64,000 nucleotides of DNA from Chrysomallon squamiferum (lineage: Eukaryota; Mollusca; Gastropoda; Neomphalida; Peltospiridae). The stretch lies in contig CM022671.1 of the NCBI GenBank assembly GCA_012295275.1, forward strand, positions 17,344,456 through 17,408,455, given 5' to 3'. Below the pieces are notes generated by a model that was not told where the DNA came from, searched no databases, and worked only from the letters and a program-made list of their open reading frames with translations. The position numbers and the translations under genes are program-made. Shown here in pieces: positions 17,819-30,900 of the stretch. The number at the start of each line of letters is the position of its first letter. Within the stretch, counting starts at the first letter, position 1.

Positions 17819-20800
17819 TATTTTATTCATGAAACATTTACTATTTTTATAAAACATTAAATATTCTTTCTTTTCTTTTTTCCTTTCTAAGATTCCTCAC
17901 CTGATGGTGGAGGGGAAGCTACGAATTGTGAGTTGGTCATCATATCCTCATAATCATAAACCTTTTAAAACAAACGCAATAATCAGTTACACAAGTTTTT
18001 ACATTTTTGCTCATATATTTACAAATTTAACTGAAGAACACAACTACTTTTATATTCACATACTGATTCACAGTAGTAAGTAATATTTGACATAAATACA
18101 GCAGCACACTCTACATCAAGTCAAAAAGATTATTAGCATTCCTGTACTTAGAAATAAAATATTAAACTACATCCATATCCAGGTAGAACTGAAATCTTAA
18201 AACTAATTTTTTACACTGAAACTGTTTTGTGAAAAAAAATTAACTTTTGCCTAACCCTATAAATTCACCATTAATGTCATTAATTATAATTAATTTATTG
18301 ATACACAGTTTTGATTCTTCATTCCCATTTCAGTGGCTTTTACATTAAAGAGTAAATGCTTTTCATGTGTTGAACAATGAATGTTTAATGACACCTGTAA
18401 GAAAGAAAACCCTCTCTGCCTTTCCCATATTGTCAATTTTGGTAACTCATCTTTGGGCCAGAAAGATTCACATCCTTAATAATCCATAAAATACTTTTCA
18501 GACTTAATCTTTCTCACGGATTTTCAGTCTTAGTTTATATTTTTCTTTGGCTGATCCTTTCCCAGAGAGAAAAAAGTGAAAGGACCAACATTTAAAGAAA
18601 ACTAAAAATAATTTATTTTATTTGACTACTAAACCAACTTACTGCAGCTTGCAGTTCATCCACCCGCTGGAAGGCATCCAGTTTGAGTGTGCGTTCGTGG
18701 TGGAGTCGTTTTTTGATAACCTCCACATCTTTCTTCACTTTCTCCTGTATCAGCTGCTGCAGACGTCCAGAACGATCCTGTTCTTCAGTCAACATGGCCA
18801 GACGCATTTCTTTGTCTTCCAGCTCCTCCAGCTAAACAATGACATTAGCAAACATATCTATTATATAAAATGCTTATTCACATAATTATAGTCAACACTT
18901 AATGCTAAATATAACCATCTTAAATCAGAAACTTACCAGTTTAATTAATTTCATAAACAAATACACATTTTATCTGTCTCTTTAAATTAATCTGAACATA
19001 TCCACTGTTAAGTAAGAAATTAAAATCATGTGTCATCTTCAAAAATAAAAAGGGAAGATGTTTGTAGTTTAAAGAATCCCAGTGATAAAATTTAATAATA
19101 AGTGCAGAGCCAATTTTGAAGAAAAAATATTCAGTAAACATGTATTGTTGTCTATTATAGAGATCCCTGGTTAATCTCATTAACTTACCAATTTTTCTAT
19201 GTTAGCTTGTTTAGCTTGCTCCAACTGCCTCTTACTACGTCTTTTCTGTTTTTGTTCATGTGCCTTTTCACTCTTGATCTTAAGCTAAAAGAACAAAATT
19301 GTTTCATGAAAACATTACACATTCTTGAAAACTATCCATGAGTAATAATAATAAATGCCTTTCTCCTGTATGGGACAAGTTTTGAACTGTAGTTTCACCC
19401 ATTCTACCCAAGCAAATATTTGTGGTTATTTTTTACATGTTTGTAGAATAAAAGATCAATAGTATTTTGTTTGAAATATCAAATATATACATAGGGATGA
19501 TAATGTCATTTCTTTTATCATGTTCTGATGTACATAAATATTCAGTATTTCTTTTCTTTTGTCATTAAATTAAAAACAACAATAAGAAAACCAATGACCG
19601 TTTTACAAATATTTTACAGTTAATAACAAATCTAATGTTTAAAGTGAAACTATCTGTAGCTTAAGTAAAATGGCTACATTAGGAATACCTCTTTCTCAAG
19701 CTCTCTGCGGACTTCTTCACACTCTTTCTCTGCTGTTGTCAGAGCTTTTTTAATAGCTTCCAGCTCTTGTTGCAACAGTACAGACCTCTCCTCAGCAAGC
19801 AAGTTCACTTGAATCACATCCTTTTTACTCCTGTCAGCATTTCTGCTTAGATTGGAAATCTAATAAAGGAAAAGCGTTCTTTGTTAAATGGTACGAAAGA
19901 ATAGCCTAATTATATTTTGCACATTTCCAAGTCACTGTTTTAAATTCTTTGGAAAGCAATTTTTTTTTTTTTTTTTTTTTTTGATATTGATCAAATAAGA
20001 AGAACATAAAGATGCTAGATGGTTGAATTTTTTTTATCTTTTTTTTATAGAAAAACGTGAAATATTCTTTTTCCCTATAGAAACAGTTACCCTACAATCA
20101 TTTCATTAGTCTGAAGGGTATTGTTCTAAAAATGTTATCATATGCTTCATCAGGGCATTTCCTGAAGCATCCACCAAATCTGAGACCATCATTTCAGATA
20201 AATTAGCTGTAACTTAGGTCAAAAGCTATTTTTAAAAAAAAAGAGGAACTTACCCCATTCTCAACTAGTGTTTTTATTAAATGGATGTATACTTATCAAT
20301 AAGCACATTTTATTTTTTCCTGATCACTAAAAGACTCATACCTTTTTGAGGAACTCATTGGTATTGTGGTTTTGTCTCCAGTGATTCATTGCCTTCATCT
20401 TTATCATTAAAGTGTTCAGTGTGTGGTTTTCAACCTGCAGATTCCGTATCTGTTCTGTCTGTGCAAGGTTGTCTAACAGATGTTCATGTCCTGAAACAAA
20501 ATCTTGATGAGTGAAAAATTTGAGAATTAGTTTATAATTTTCATGATACAGCAATATACTTTGTTTTAGCCTCTCACAGAAAGATGCAGATATAACTGTC
20601 AGAATTTGTAATCCAAGTAATTGCTGTTAATTGAAACTGTTATTTATTCCAGCATTCCCCCTCCCCAAAAATACAGTTAGTTACTGTATTCAAAGGCAAC
20701 AATATATTAACATGAGAAATTTAATACAGGTCAAAATAAAGAAATCCTATAACAGAATATCAATATATTTCATTTTATTTTCACAGATTAGCACACTCAC

Positions 20801-20901
20801 CCCCAGTACTGCCAGATTTCTCTTGAAGTTTGCTCATTTCTTCTATTGCTGTGGCACGAGTTTCTTTGATTTTCTCAAGTACATCATCATACAAGTCACC
20901 T
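15410..20901 (-). CDS. CCDC162: CCDC162-like gene, exons 42-49: coiled-coil C-terminus (residues 1901-2251)
   Basis: Exons 42-46 form a long coiled coil with heptad-like leucines and alternating charge, for example RSVLLQQELEAIKKALTTAE in exon 44 and a K/R/Q-rich stretch in exon 45. Exons 47-48 are serine- and proline-rich. The last exon (15505-15410) joins in phase 0 to exon 48 at its GTAAGA donor and ends in EELQL then TAA. Reading on through that donor instead gives five more residues plus stop at 17259-17257. Confidence 0.75.
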
Positions 20902-21861
20902 CTAAAGAATATGAATACTAGAGTTATTTAAGTAGTTTCTAAAATATGAAAAACATGAATAATGTACCTCATATTTAATGAAATATTTCTTTTTAGAAGA
21001 GCAAAAAAAAAAAGTCTGAGCAAAACAAGTAAACAAAAATAATATAAAAACAAAATCACTGCAGATGATAAACATTCTTGTTTTAGTATTTAAAATTAAA
21101 TCCAACATCAGTTTTTATTTCTTTCTCAAAGAGTTATATCTAAGGATATACAAATATGAGCTAATAAATTCTTTATACTAACAAATTATAATTTTATTTT
21201 TTTATTTTGGTTGACCTACCCTCCATCATTCATAACAAAGCATGACAATAAAACAATACAGCTATGTAACATTTTTGTTCCCTTTTAACTGAAGTCATGG
21301 TGTCATTGTGTATTCCTCAGAATAATAGCTCAATTCTTCTGATGCTTAAAATAATCATTAGGGACAACAGATTCACCCTGTATGTAATGACATCATGCGT
21401 ACTGAAAAATGACTTTCCCAGGTATTTTTAAACTGTACTCTTTTATTGCTAACCAAATAAAATGTAACTTAGAAAAACGCAGCTTATATTTAGACTACTT
21501 TCTTGATATCTGCACAGGTGTGTTTTGAAATACAAATAAAAAAACCCTCCTAAAGCTGTCTACCTGAATTCATCAAACTTTGCTCGGAGTTGGTAAGTGG
21601 AATTGAACATGTTCTGAATGAGTTCATCGTACTCCATTTTGATTTTCTCGCGAATATCACGCTCCTGTGTCAAGCTCAAGTTCCTCATTTCTGATATTTT
21701 TGCTCTCAGTGCAGTGACCTCTGAAAAAATAGTAATAGGATGGAATTAAAAACCAAAGCTATAATATTAAAACAAAAATGATCCAGAAAAAGCTACAACC
21801 TCAACAGAAATAAACTAAAGAATATAAAACAGCTAATATGTGAAAGGTTACTCTTTGAATA

Positions 21862-21945
<84 letters not shown>

Positions 21946-24900
21946 TAATAATAAAAAAGCAAGAATAAACAAAAATAATAAGCACACAAATACATTAAAG
22001 AAAAGAAGTAAAAAAAGAAGGTAAGTAACTACTAAATGAAAGTCTTTAAATATGAAAATAATTTTTTTACCCATTAGCAAATCATGAACTTGACTTGCTA
22101 ACTGGAACTGTACTTCAACTGTAATATTAGAATGTACTGCTTTCAGCTTATCCTGTACATACTTGATTTCCTGCATTGAAAAATATGTAACAAGTTGTGT
22201 TATTAATTATCTGGGTTGAAAGATTTGGATTAGAATTAATTTCAATGAAATACCAACCAAAAATGACCTCATTTACAAAAAGTAAATATATATGATTGTT
22301 ACATAAAATATGTGGTAATAAAGGAGAGTTTACTATAAACAGGGAAGTAAACACCACAGCCACTGATAAATGAACTTGGAACTGATTGGCACAGGAAAAA
22401 ACATTAAATGGATTAACAAAGGCTGACTTATCTTGTGAGCTATCATTCTAGTGATCTTACTCTAAGTTTTTTAAAACAATAATTACCTGCTCTTTCTGAT
22501 AGAGAAGCTGATGATGAACCCTCAGAAGATTTTCATAATACATGCTGTAACTGTAAAGCAAAAAAAACTCTAGTGATAATTTTGTAAAGATATAAACAAA
22601 CATTAAGATTTAATATGAAAATAATTTCAATTGCAATAAAAAAAAAAACAAGTAAGAAAAGAACTATCCATAATCAAGCCAAAATCATTATATAGATAGC
22701 ATTGATAAACTCATTAGAATTAATATTATTTTTAATAAATTAATTTCAGGGATTGTAGAACTATTCATATTCTTCAAAATAAGAAATTCATCAGAGTTAT
22801 TTTCACATTTTTAATAAAATAAATATTCAAATATGTTTGATATTAACTAATAACGTGTGTAAAATATCAGACATCAGTTAAACTACAAACCTCAGAAAAC
22901 AAGCTTTTTCTCTGGACATGACATTGCGCGAGAGTGAGCCCACACATCTGTTGAAATGTTCTCGTGTAAATGTGAGTTTGTCATCAAATTCCTCACAGTC
23001 TGTCATCAACTCATCAACAAAGGTTTCTGCTAGATGAGGTCGAGTGATGGTGTAACTTTCCTTCATGACCTGAGAAACGTTTTTATTAACAGTTAGGTGG
23101 ATACAGGTTACACTAGTACACAATGACAACTCTTTTCAGTGAAACTATATAAACATATGAACTAATTTATAACTGCTATTCAGATAAATATATATTTAGC
23201 TTTATTATTTTCAGATCCCAAAACTTTCTCTAGGTTTTATAATAGTATCTGCATAACATGTATGTCTTATATTTGATCTGTAAAACAGAATAATTGTCCC
23301 AACAGGCAACATTATTGACTTTACTAAAACAAAATGTTTAAATACCTTCAGCTTTTACATAATATACTAGTAATAAAATCCTACTGTTTTTTTCCACAGA
23401 TCTGTGGGCAACGCATCTTCTTCACGAACCCTTTCAGAAATAGAAAGAGTAGATTCTTTTGCAGCTTTCTTTCTTACTTCACTCAACATGTGACACTCCA
23501 AAGTTTCAAACAATCTCACCAACTAAAAACAACAAAATAAAACAAATCATATTTATTATGGATAAAACAGTTTGTAAAATAAACAAAAATAAACAAAAAT
23601 GAAGAATATAAATGCAATTCATATATAACTATTTTAGTTTTGCAATTTTCTTATTTTAGCTATGCTAGTAATTTGTCTCTATACTAAATATTGAAGGATA
23701 AGGCATATAATATATGAACCTGTTTTGCTCTGACTTCAATTTCAGATGCTCCTTGTGGCATAATTAGTACATCAGTGGTCAGAACCTGTCCATCATACAA
23801 ATCACCTTGTCCAAGACGTCTGGCTACACTTTGTAAAACAGGAAGCAGTATTTCTGCTCGATACAATTTACTGTAAAAACAAAACCATAATAAAACAAAA
23901 TAATAAGATATCATTTTTATTTATATTTTCAGAATAGAACACACTTTGTCTTTTTTCTATCTCTTTCTTAAATAAAAATATTTAAAAAATGATTCCAAAA
24001 ATTTATAAGTAATTAAAAATCTATAAATTACAAAAGTATAATATAAATATTAGCTGACATTCTTTAAAACAATTGTTGTTTTTTCAAAAATAATTTTATC
24101 TGTCATAAAACTAATCAGTGGAAACAATTCTTACGTAAATTCTCTGAACAGTCTGGTGTTATTGATTTGTTCCACCTGAAGCTTTCTCTGACCCCAGTCA
24201 AACTTGGACAGCTCAAGACATTTCCACAACTTCAAGAAGAACTTTAGCAGAATGTATGCTTCCATTGGCTCTTGTGTGCTTGACAGGGATCTGTTGACTG
24301 AATGGAATGAAGAATACATTATATATGTAAAAAGAGATACCTTTGTGATATAAATGTCCAAATCGTTCAATATATCAGTACACACCATTTTGATTCATGT
24401 ATTAGAAACAATGAAAATTATTTCTTGGCAAAATGTTTGAAGATACCTGAAGTATTTAACATGAAAATCTGTTATTGAAACTGATGACATCAAAAAAGCA
24501 TGGATTGTATGGAGGGAGAGGGAGAGGGAGAGAGAGAGAGAGAGAAGATATGCAGAGCACTTCAACATACTCATACTTATAAAAGATACTTATATAAACA
24601 AAATGTATTCAGAACTAACTTGGCATCTTTTCCACCTGCTTCTCCTCACTGTTGTCTTTTTTAAATTTGCCAACTTTGGCAAAACTGAAAACTGACCCTG
24701 ACATTCGTTTCTTTCCCTGTGCCTCTTCAGGGTCCTCAGTTTCATTGACTTGATATCCTGACTGCAGTACATCTTCCATTAACAGAGTCACACCAAGAAT
24801 TTCTCCATTTGCAACATGTCTGTAAAATGTTGAATAAAATTCATACCAAATTTTTCAAATGTTTGTCAACTATGAACAAAATATTTGTCAAATTTCTTAA

Positions 24901-27900
24901 AGTTAAAAAGATTTAACAAAGAATGTATGCTTAGGATACATGTCTAAAATTAAAATAAAATTAACATAAAATTTTGAAATGTACAGATATAACCTATTTC
25001 AATAGATGCAGGTGCAACATTCCATCAACATTATGGATTTTAACAAATACAAGATTATATCAAACAATCAAATGTGAGAAGAACTGTAAAGCCATTCTTT
25101 TTAATAATTATTTAAAGAATACATTCAGCCTGTTTTCAATGGAATAATATAATAGTGAATAATCAAAAGATAATATTTTTGACATTAAAATACTTTAATA
25201 TTTACATAGTCACACAAGCACACATGATACACAGCCACTGACAATACCCACCTATCAACATCTTTTAGACCACACAGACATGTTTGGATATGATGTTCTA
25301 TCAGATGCCACTGCCAGTACATCATTGGAAAGATCCCATTTCTGAAACAAATAATTTGACAATTTATTTAAAAAGAAATGTGTCAATTACTTCATGACAA
25401 TAATATGTCAGACATAGGAAGAAATTATTTTTAAAAGTTATCTTATTCATAAATGAATTTAGTGCTCTGTTGTTGTTTTGATGGGTTATTACTCATCCAA
25501 CTTATTAGTTAATTATTCTGAATAATATACTTTTAAAATGGTAAAGTATTTGCATACAAATCACTGTTGTTATTGTTACTCTTATCAGTACATCTAGTCT
25601 TACCTGCCACAAAATGATCTCCATGGATACATCTGTCTAGCCTGGAAGTCTCTTGGTTCAAGAGGTTCGGGGACAGTTATATATGCACTGAAAATGCTGC
25701 TCTGCTGAATATTGCTGAGAGCTGGTAAAGCATGGTGAATGCTATTTATAATTGCCTGGATAATAAAACCAATTAAGAAATATTTATGCTTCTATTACTA
25801 TAATAAAAATACTTTCTAGAAATTTCGACAATTTTAAAAAGAACTCTAGCAAAATACATGCTTCCACAAGCTCTTGTGTACTTGACAGAAATTGATTAAC
25901 TAAATGGGGTGAAGCATATATTATATATGTAAACGACAGAGAGACCTTTGAAATTAAATTACCAAACATTTTTTTTAAGCATGAATATATATCCTTTTTC
26001 TTTAAGTATAAAAAAACAGTGAAAATGAACAAAATTTCCTAACATAGTTTTATTCAAATATTTATTCAAACATACTTACAAACAAACACAAAGAAAATGT
26101 TCAAAACTGAGCTTTGAAGAACAGTAATAACTGAAATATGTTTTTATTAAGCAACTTTATCAAAAAAAAAAAAATTCCATCATTTTCAAATTAACTGATC
26201 CTGAAAAAGGAAGACTTATAAATTAGTAATTTAATAACTACACTGTTTAAGTTACCTTAAAACCATCAGTATTTCCAGTCGACAGAAAAGTATCTGTCAT
26301 GCAGTGGCGTACAGCAGTGTCGAATGCCAGAAACATAACATCTCGACGCAAAGTCATAAAATCAACAACCTCAGATGGATTTGATGGATTGGACAGGTGA
26401 TTAATCTGCTTCTGAATCTGAGAAAGCTCAGCTCCTTTATGATGTGAAAGAAAAGATAATCAACGATATATTACATTCTCTTTTCATTAAATACTAATAG
26501 CAGTAATTATATATTAGTAGTGTATTAATATTTTTATCCTATACTACTAATTTTGGAGAATGCAGTAGCATGTGGATGGGTGTGTGAATGCATGAGCATG
26601 TGTGTACACTGGTATATGTGTAATTACAGAATATACAAATTCATGTAACATACGTCAAGTACCAGACTAATGTAACATCATTGTATAAAGGAAAATGCTA
26701 CATTTATCAACTGCTGATATTAAATTGTGTTGAGGTAATATTAAATTTTAATTTATTTCAGTTTCTGACTGACAATAATGTAAAACAGTTTTAATCTTAC
26801 CCACTCCTTCACTGCCTCCCCAGTCTGCTGATATCGACCCACTCTTCCCCAAACTAACTTGAGCATGTGAAGTTCCCAGCTTGGAATGAGCACAGAGGTA
26901 ATGCAGCATGTCGTGAAGTGTGGCAGCAATTGACAGAGAGTAGTTGAGAGCACGAGCACAGTTCATGTCATCGAGAGTTTTAAACATCACCAGCACCTCT
27001 GTGTAGTGAGGAATAAACCATATATTCAACACATGCTCTCCATCAGCAGACAGCACACGTCTTGGTCGTGGATGGATGGTTCTAAGAAAAATAGGTTGTA
27101 TAACAACATAACAAAATAAGGTGTAATTCTAACATTTTTCTAAGAAAAACAGGTTAGATAACATCATAACAAAATAAGGTGTAATTCTAATATTTTTCTA
27201 AGAAAAACAGGTTAGCTAATAACATACTAAAATAAGGTTTAATTCTAATATTTTTTTAAAGAAAAACAGATTAGATAATAAAATAAGGTGTAATTCTAAC
27301 TTTTTTAATATGCTGTTATCTTATCTTGTTATCCAAAAGGAGTAATTAGTAAATATGACAGATACATTATGAACATCATCAAATTATCAGGATGTCAACA
27401 AGAAAAAGGAATAAATTTGAAAAGATGAACAGAATAAAATCTTGAAAAAAATAAACTATGTAAAACTAAATGATCCTAAAGATCAAAAAGAAACTAAAAA
27501 GTATTAATACAGAATGAAATGAAAAATGAAAATTATGATCAGGTCCATGCAGGTAAGGTCAACTAACAAATTAAGAAGATTTTGAAAACTAATTTATTTA
27601 AATTAGTGTTAGTGTACTTACCTAGGATCTTCTTTGAGACCATCAAAGCTATCTTTATCAGATTTCTTTTCATTAGGCTCACCAAGCATAAAATAGGTTT
27701 CTCTATAAACAGAATAAAAACAAATAAAAAAGTATTACCTTTTTACAGTTCATTTTTTGTTGTTGTTAACACTGTTCTTTTTTATTTTTCTGAAATTCAT
27801 TTTCATAAACCCATTCTGTATAGACTTACTTATTTAATAACCACTCCTTCAGCTGGAAAAAAAACCCCATAAAAATCTTACTGTAAGACCAACAACAAGA

Positions 27901-30900
27901 TATAAAAAAAACATTTTTGGTGATAAGGATGTTTCTGATATGTAATTTTTCTTATTTAATGCATTACTGAATATTTTAAACAACACAGTTTCAACTCACT
28001 TGATAGTTGGAAAATCTTCTAGCAGTGTTAGAATGCTGTTGTAGTAAGCAATGATTTGAGCCCGAAGTGAAAACTGAGATATTCGAAGGTTGAAATTCTC
28101 ACAGAAGTCAGAAATGAGTTTTCTGAATAAACAAATATAAGTATCAATTGAAATATGCATAGAAGAAAATAATCTTTAGTTTACTCATAACTAAAAATGT
28201 ATATCAGCTTATTTTCTACAGCAAAATAATTTATAGTCAGATAACATTCTTCAAGATAAAGAAAAAAAGGTAATAATTTTATTTTGTTTACTAGTTACTT
28301 TTAGATTTAAATAATCAATTTTTATAATGCTGCTAAGGGTAATATTTTCTTTCTTTTTCACTTTTTCCAAATTTTCATTGTTATTTATGAATGTCTCCAA
28401 ATTGATGTTTGAATATTTATTTAATGAAAAGAAAAACAATCACTTTAAAATTCATTTCAAATTTATAATTATTAGTTTTCATTAAAGTCAGTTGCTTAAT
28501 ATTGAAAAAATCAGCTTGCTGGATTAAATTTCTAAAAACAACAAATAATATTATGAATAAATAAATAAATATAAAAAAAAAAAATGTGCTGTAACTACAT
28601 AAAAATTATTTACCTTTTCAGTTTTTCAAGTTCATCTGTGTTCCTTAAGATAGTTCCCATTTGGGATTTTTTTTCTACAAATTCATTTAGCATGATGTCT
28701 CGACTTGGTGTCTGGAAAACATTAAAATTTAAGTCAAATTAAATGATAGAGATCAAAACAAGAATAATTTCATCAGCTGATCAAACTGAATCAATACAGT
28801 ACAAAGAGGAACAAACATGAGATATTTTACAACTGAAGGATTATATATTTTAACACATCTACAACATGGTTTATCTTTACTGTACATTGAGACAACAAAA
28901 TTTAGGTTTAAAGCTGTGAAAAATTGATTCTATTTATTCTTTAAAGAAATTTGATATTTTGTTTCCCTTACCTTTTCCATCTGAATTGAAACAAAAGCCT
29001 CTGGTGTATGCCGGCTTTTGGTAGATTCAGTGGACATTTTGCCAGGCTGTGTGCCACTTGATAAACCTGTGTACTGGGTCACTGAACTCTTTTCACTCTT
29101 TGATTCTACTGGACTGCTACGGCCTCTGATTTAGAAATTTTTTTTATAATAAAGTTATAAATAAATATTAAATTGGTACATGTTATATTCCTCTTACCAC
29201 TGTACCAACCAAGTTCCATATCATTATCAAAAGAGCTTTAGACACAAAAGTAATCTTGTAAAATACATTCTGAAAAAGTTTGCGTGTTGAATTTCAATAG
29301 ACATAATCCAATTATCATACAATTTATGCAAAAATATATATCTTTCTAATTTTTTAAAATTGTATTTGTAGAGAGGAAGATTCAGATTTATTTATAAATT
29401 AAGTGAAACTAACATGTTTTTATAAATCACATTTAATTTTTAATACAATACAATTTTTTTTTACTTTTCCTTATGAGACTGTATCAGGTAACAAAAATAC
29501 TTTAAAAAAAAAAAAAAAAAAAAAATGTGTCTTTCAGCCTAACTGAAACATAATCATTACTTACGTTTTTGATGTAGTATATTTGTTCATGTGGCAGTTG
29601 TGTGCTTGCATGACTGCTGCAATTAGAGCGTTCTTGTGCACAATCTGTGCTTTCAAAGTCACCTGAAGACTTTCCACACCTCCAGGTCTTAACACCTGCT
29701 GAAAACCTTCTTTACTGTGAAACGAGAACCTTCCAACATGTCCCTCGTCTAATTCATGTATAGCCAGACTCAGGAAAGATGGAGTAAATTTGTCCAAAGC
29801 AGAGTCATCTTCTTGTAATGAGGTGATGAACACTGGAGGAGGCTTGCCAGCATCGCCTTTGAAACTTGCAAACTCAAACTGGACAAACCTCAAGAACAAG
29901 TGGAATTCATCAAACCCCATCTCGCTGGCTTGTTGTTTATAAATCTGAAACAAAATCAGTTTTTATTTTTTCACTCTTAATAACAATCATAGCTCTGAAT
30001 TAACATTTGAAACAAATTATATCTTCTACTTATATTTAAAAAAAAAGAAAACAGCAACAAGAAGAAAATGAGCTGAAAAATATTTACAGAATAACAAGCT
30101 TTGGTGCTGCAATAATAGCTGTAACACTGGCTAGTTTTAATGATACATAAATGCAACATGATTGTAAAAGAAAAATAATTTAAAGTCTGTTAACATTCAG
30201 ACCTTTGATAAAATCTCAGTCTCCCAACTAGCTTCAATGAGGCGATGACGAGTTGTAACAGCCTGGAAACAAAAAACAGAAAACATTCTTTACTTCTCAT
30301 AACTTGATTGTATTAAGAATTGAAAATATATCAGCTGTATTACTGTCAATAGTGTCTGTATCTGTGTGTGTGTATGTGCATGTTTGTGAATGAATGAATG
30401 TGTGTGTGTGTGTTTATATACAGGGGGGTGCAAAAGTAGGTATACAGAAATATCACATCAGTGAATTTAGTAGCACATTAAAATAGTTGGATTCATTTTT
30501 CTTATTTTGATTGTCATTAACCATATTTTATTTAAATTAATAAAAATGCATGTGTTTTTATATTAGCTTTTTTGTTTGAATAATAAATGCAATGAGTACT
30601 GTGTTTTCTTTTTTCATAACTGTATACCTACTTTTGCACCCCCCCTGTATATAGATAGATAGATAGATAGACAGATTGGTACACAGATAGATGGATATAA
30701 AATAACCATTTTTATTTTTGAGACATAATTTTCTTTTCACAGTATAAGAATTTTAATTTAGTGTATTTTATTCAAATACTGTCAATGGGCTGAACATTTG
30801 AATTCAAAAAAATTACTGGCAAATCTATAAACAAAAATTATAAGATAAATAATCAGACCTCAAATACTCTGTTGATGACGTGAAGGATGTAGTTTTGTTT

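Noticed and set aside
18622-18885. Plus-strand frame over exon 46 of the CCDC162-like gene
   Set aside because: Shadow of a minus-strand exon whose junctions fit the gene model.
21793-22176. 127-codon frame with a poly-isoleucine run
   Set aside because: Only its first 33 codons are a real exon (22170-22071); the rest is intron and AAT repeat.
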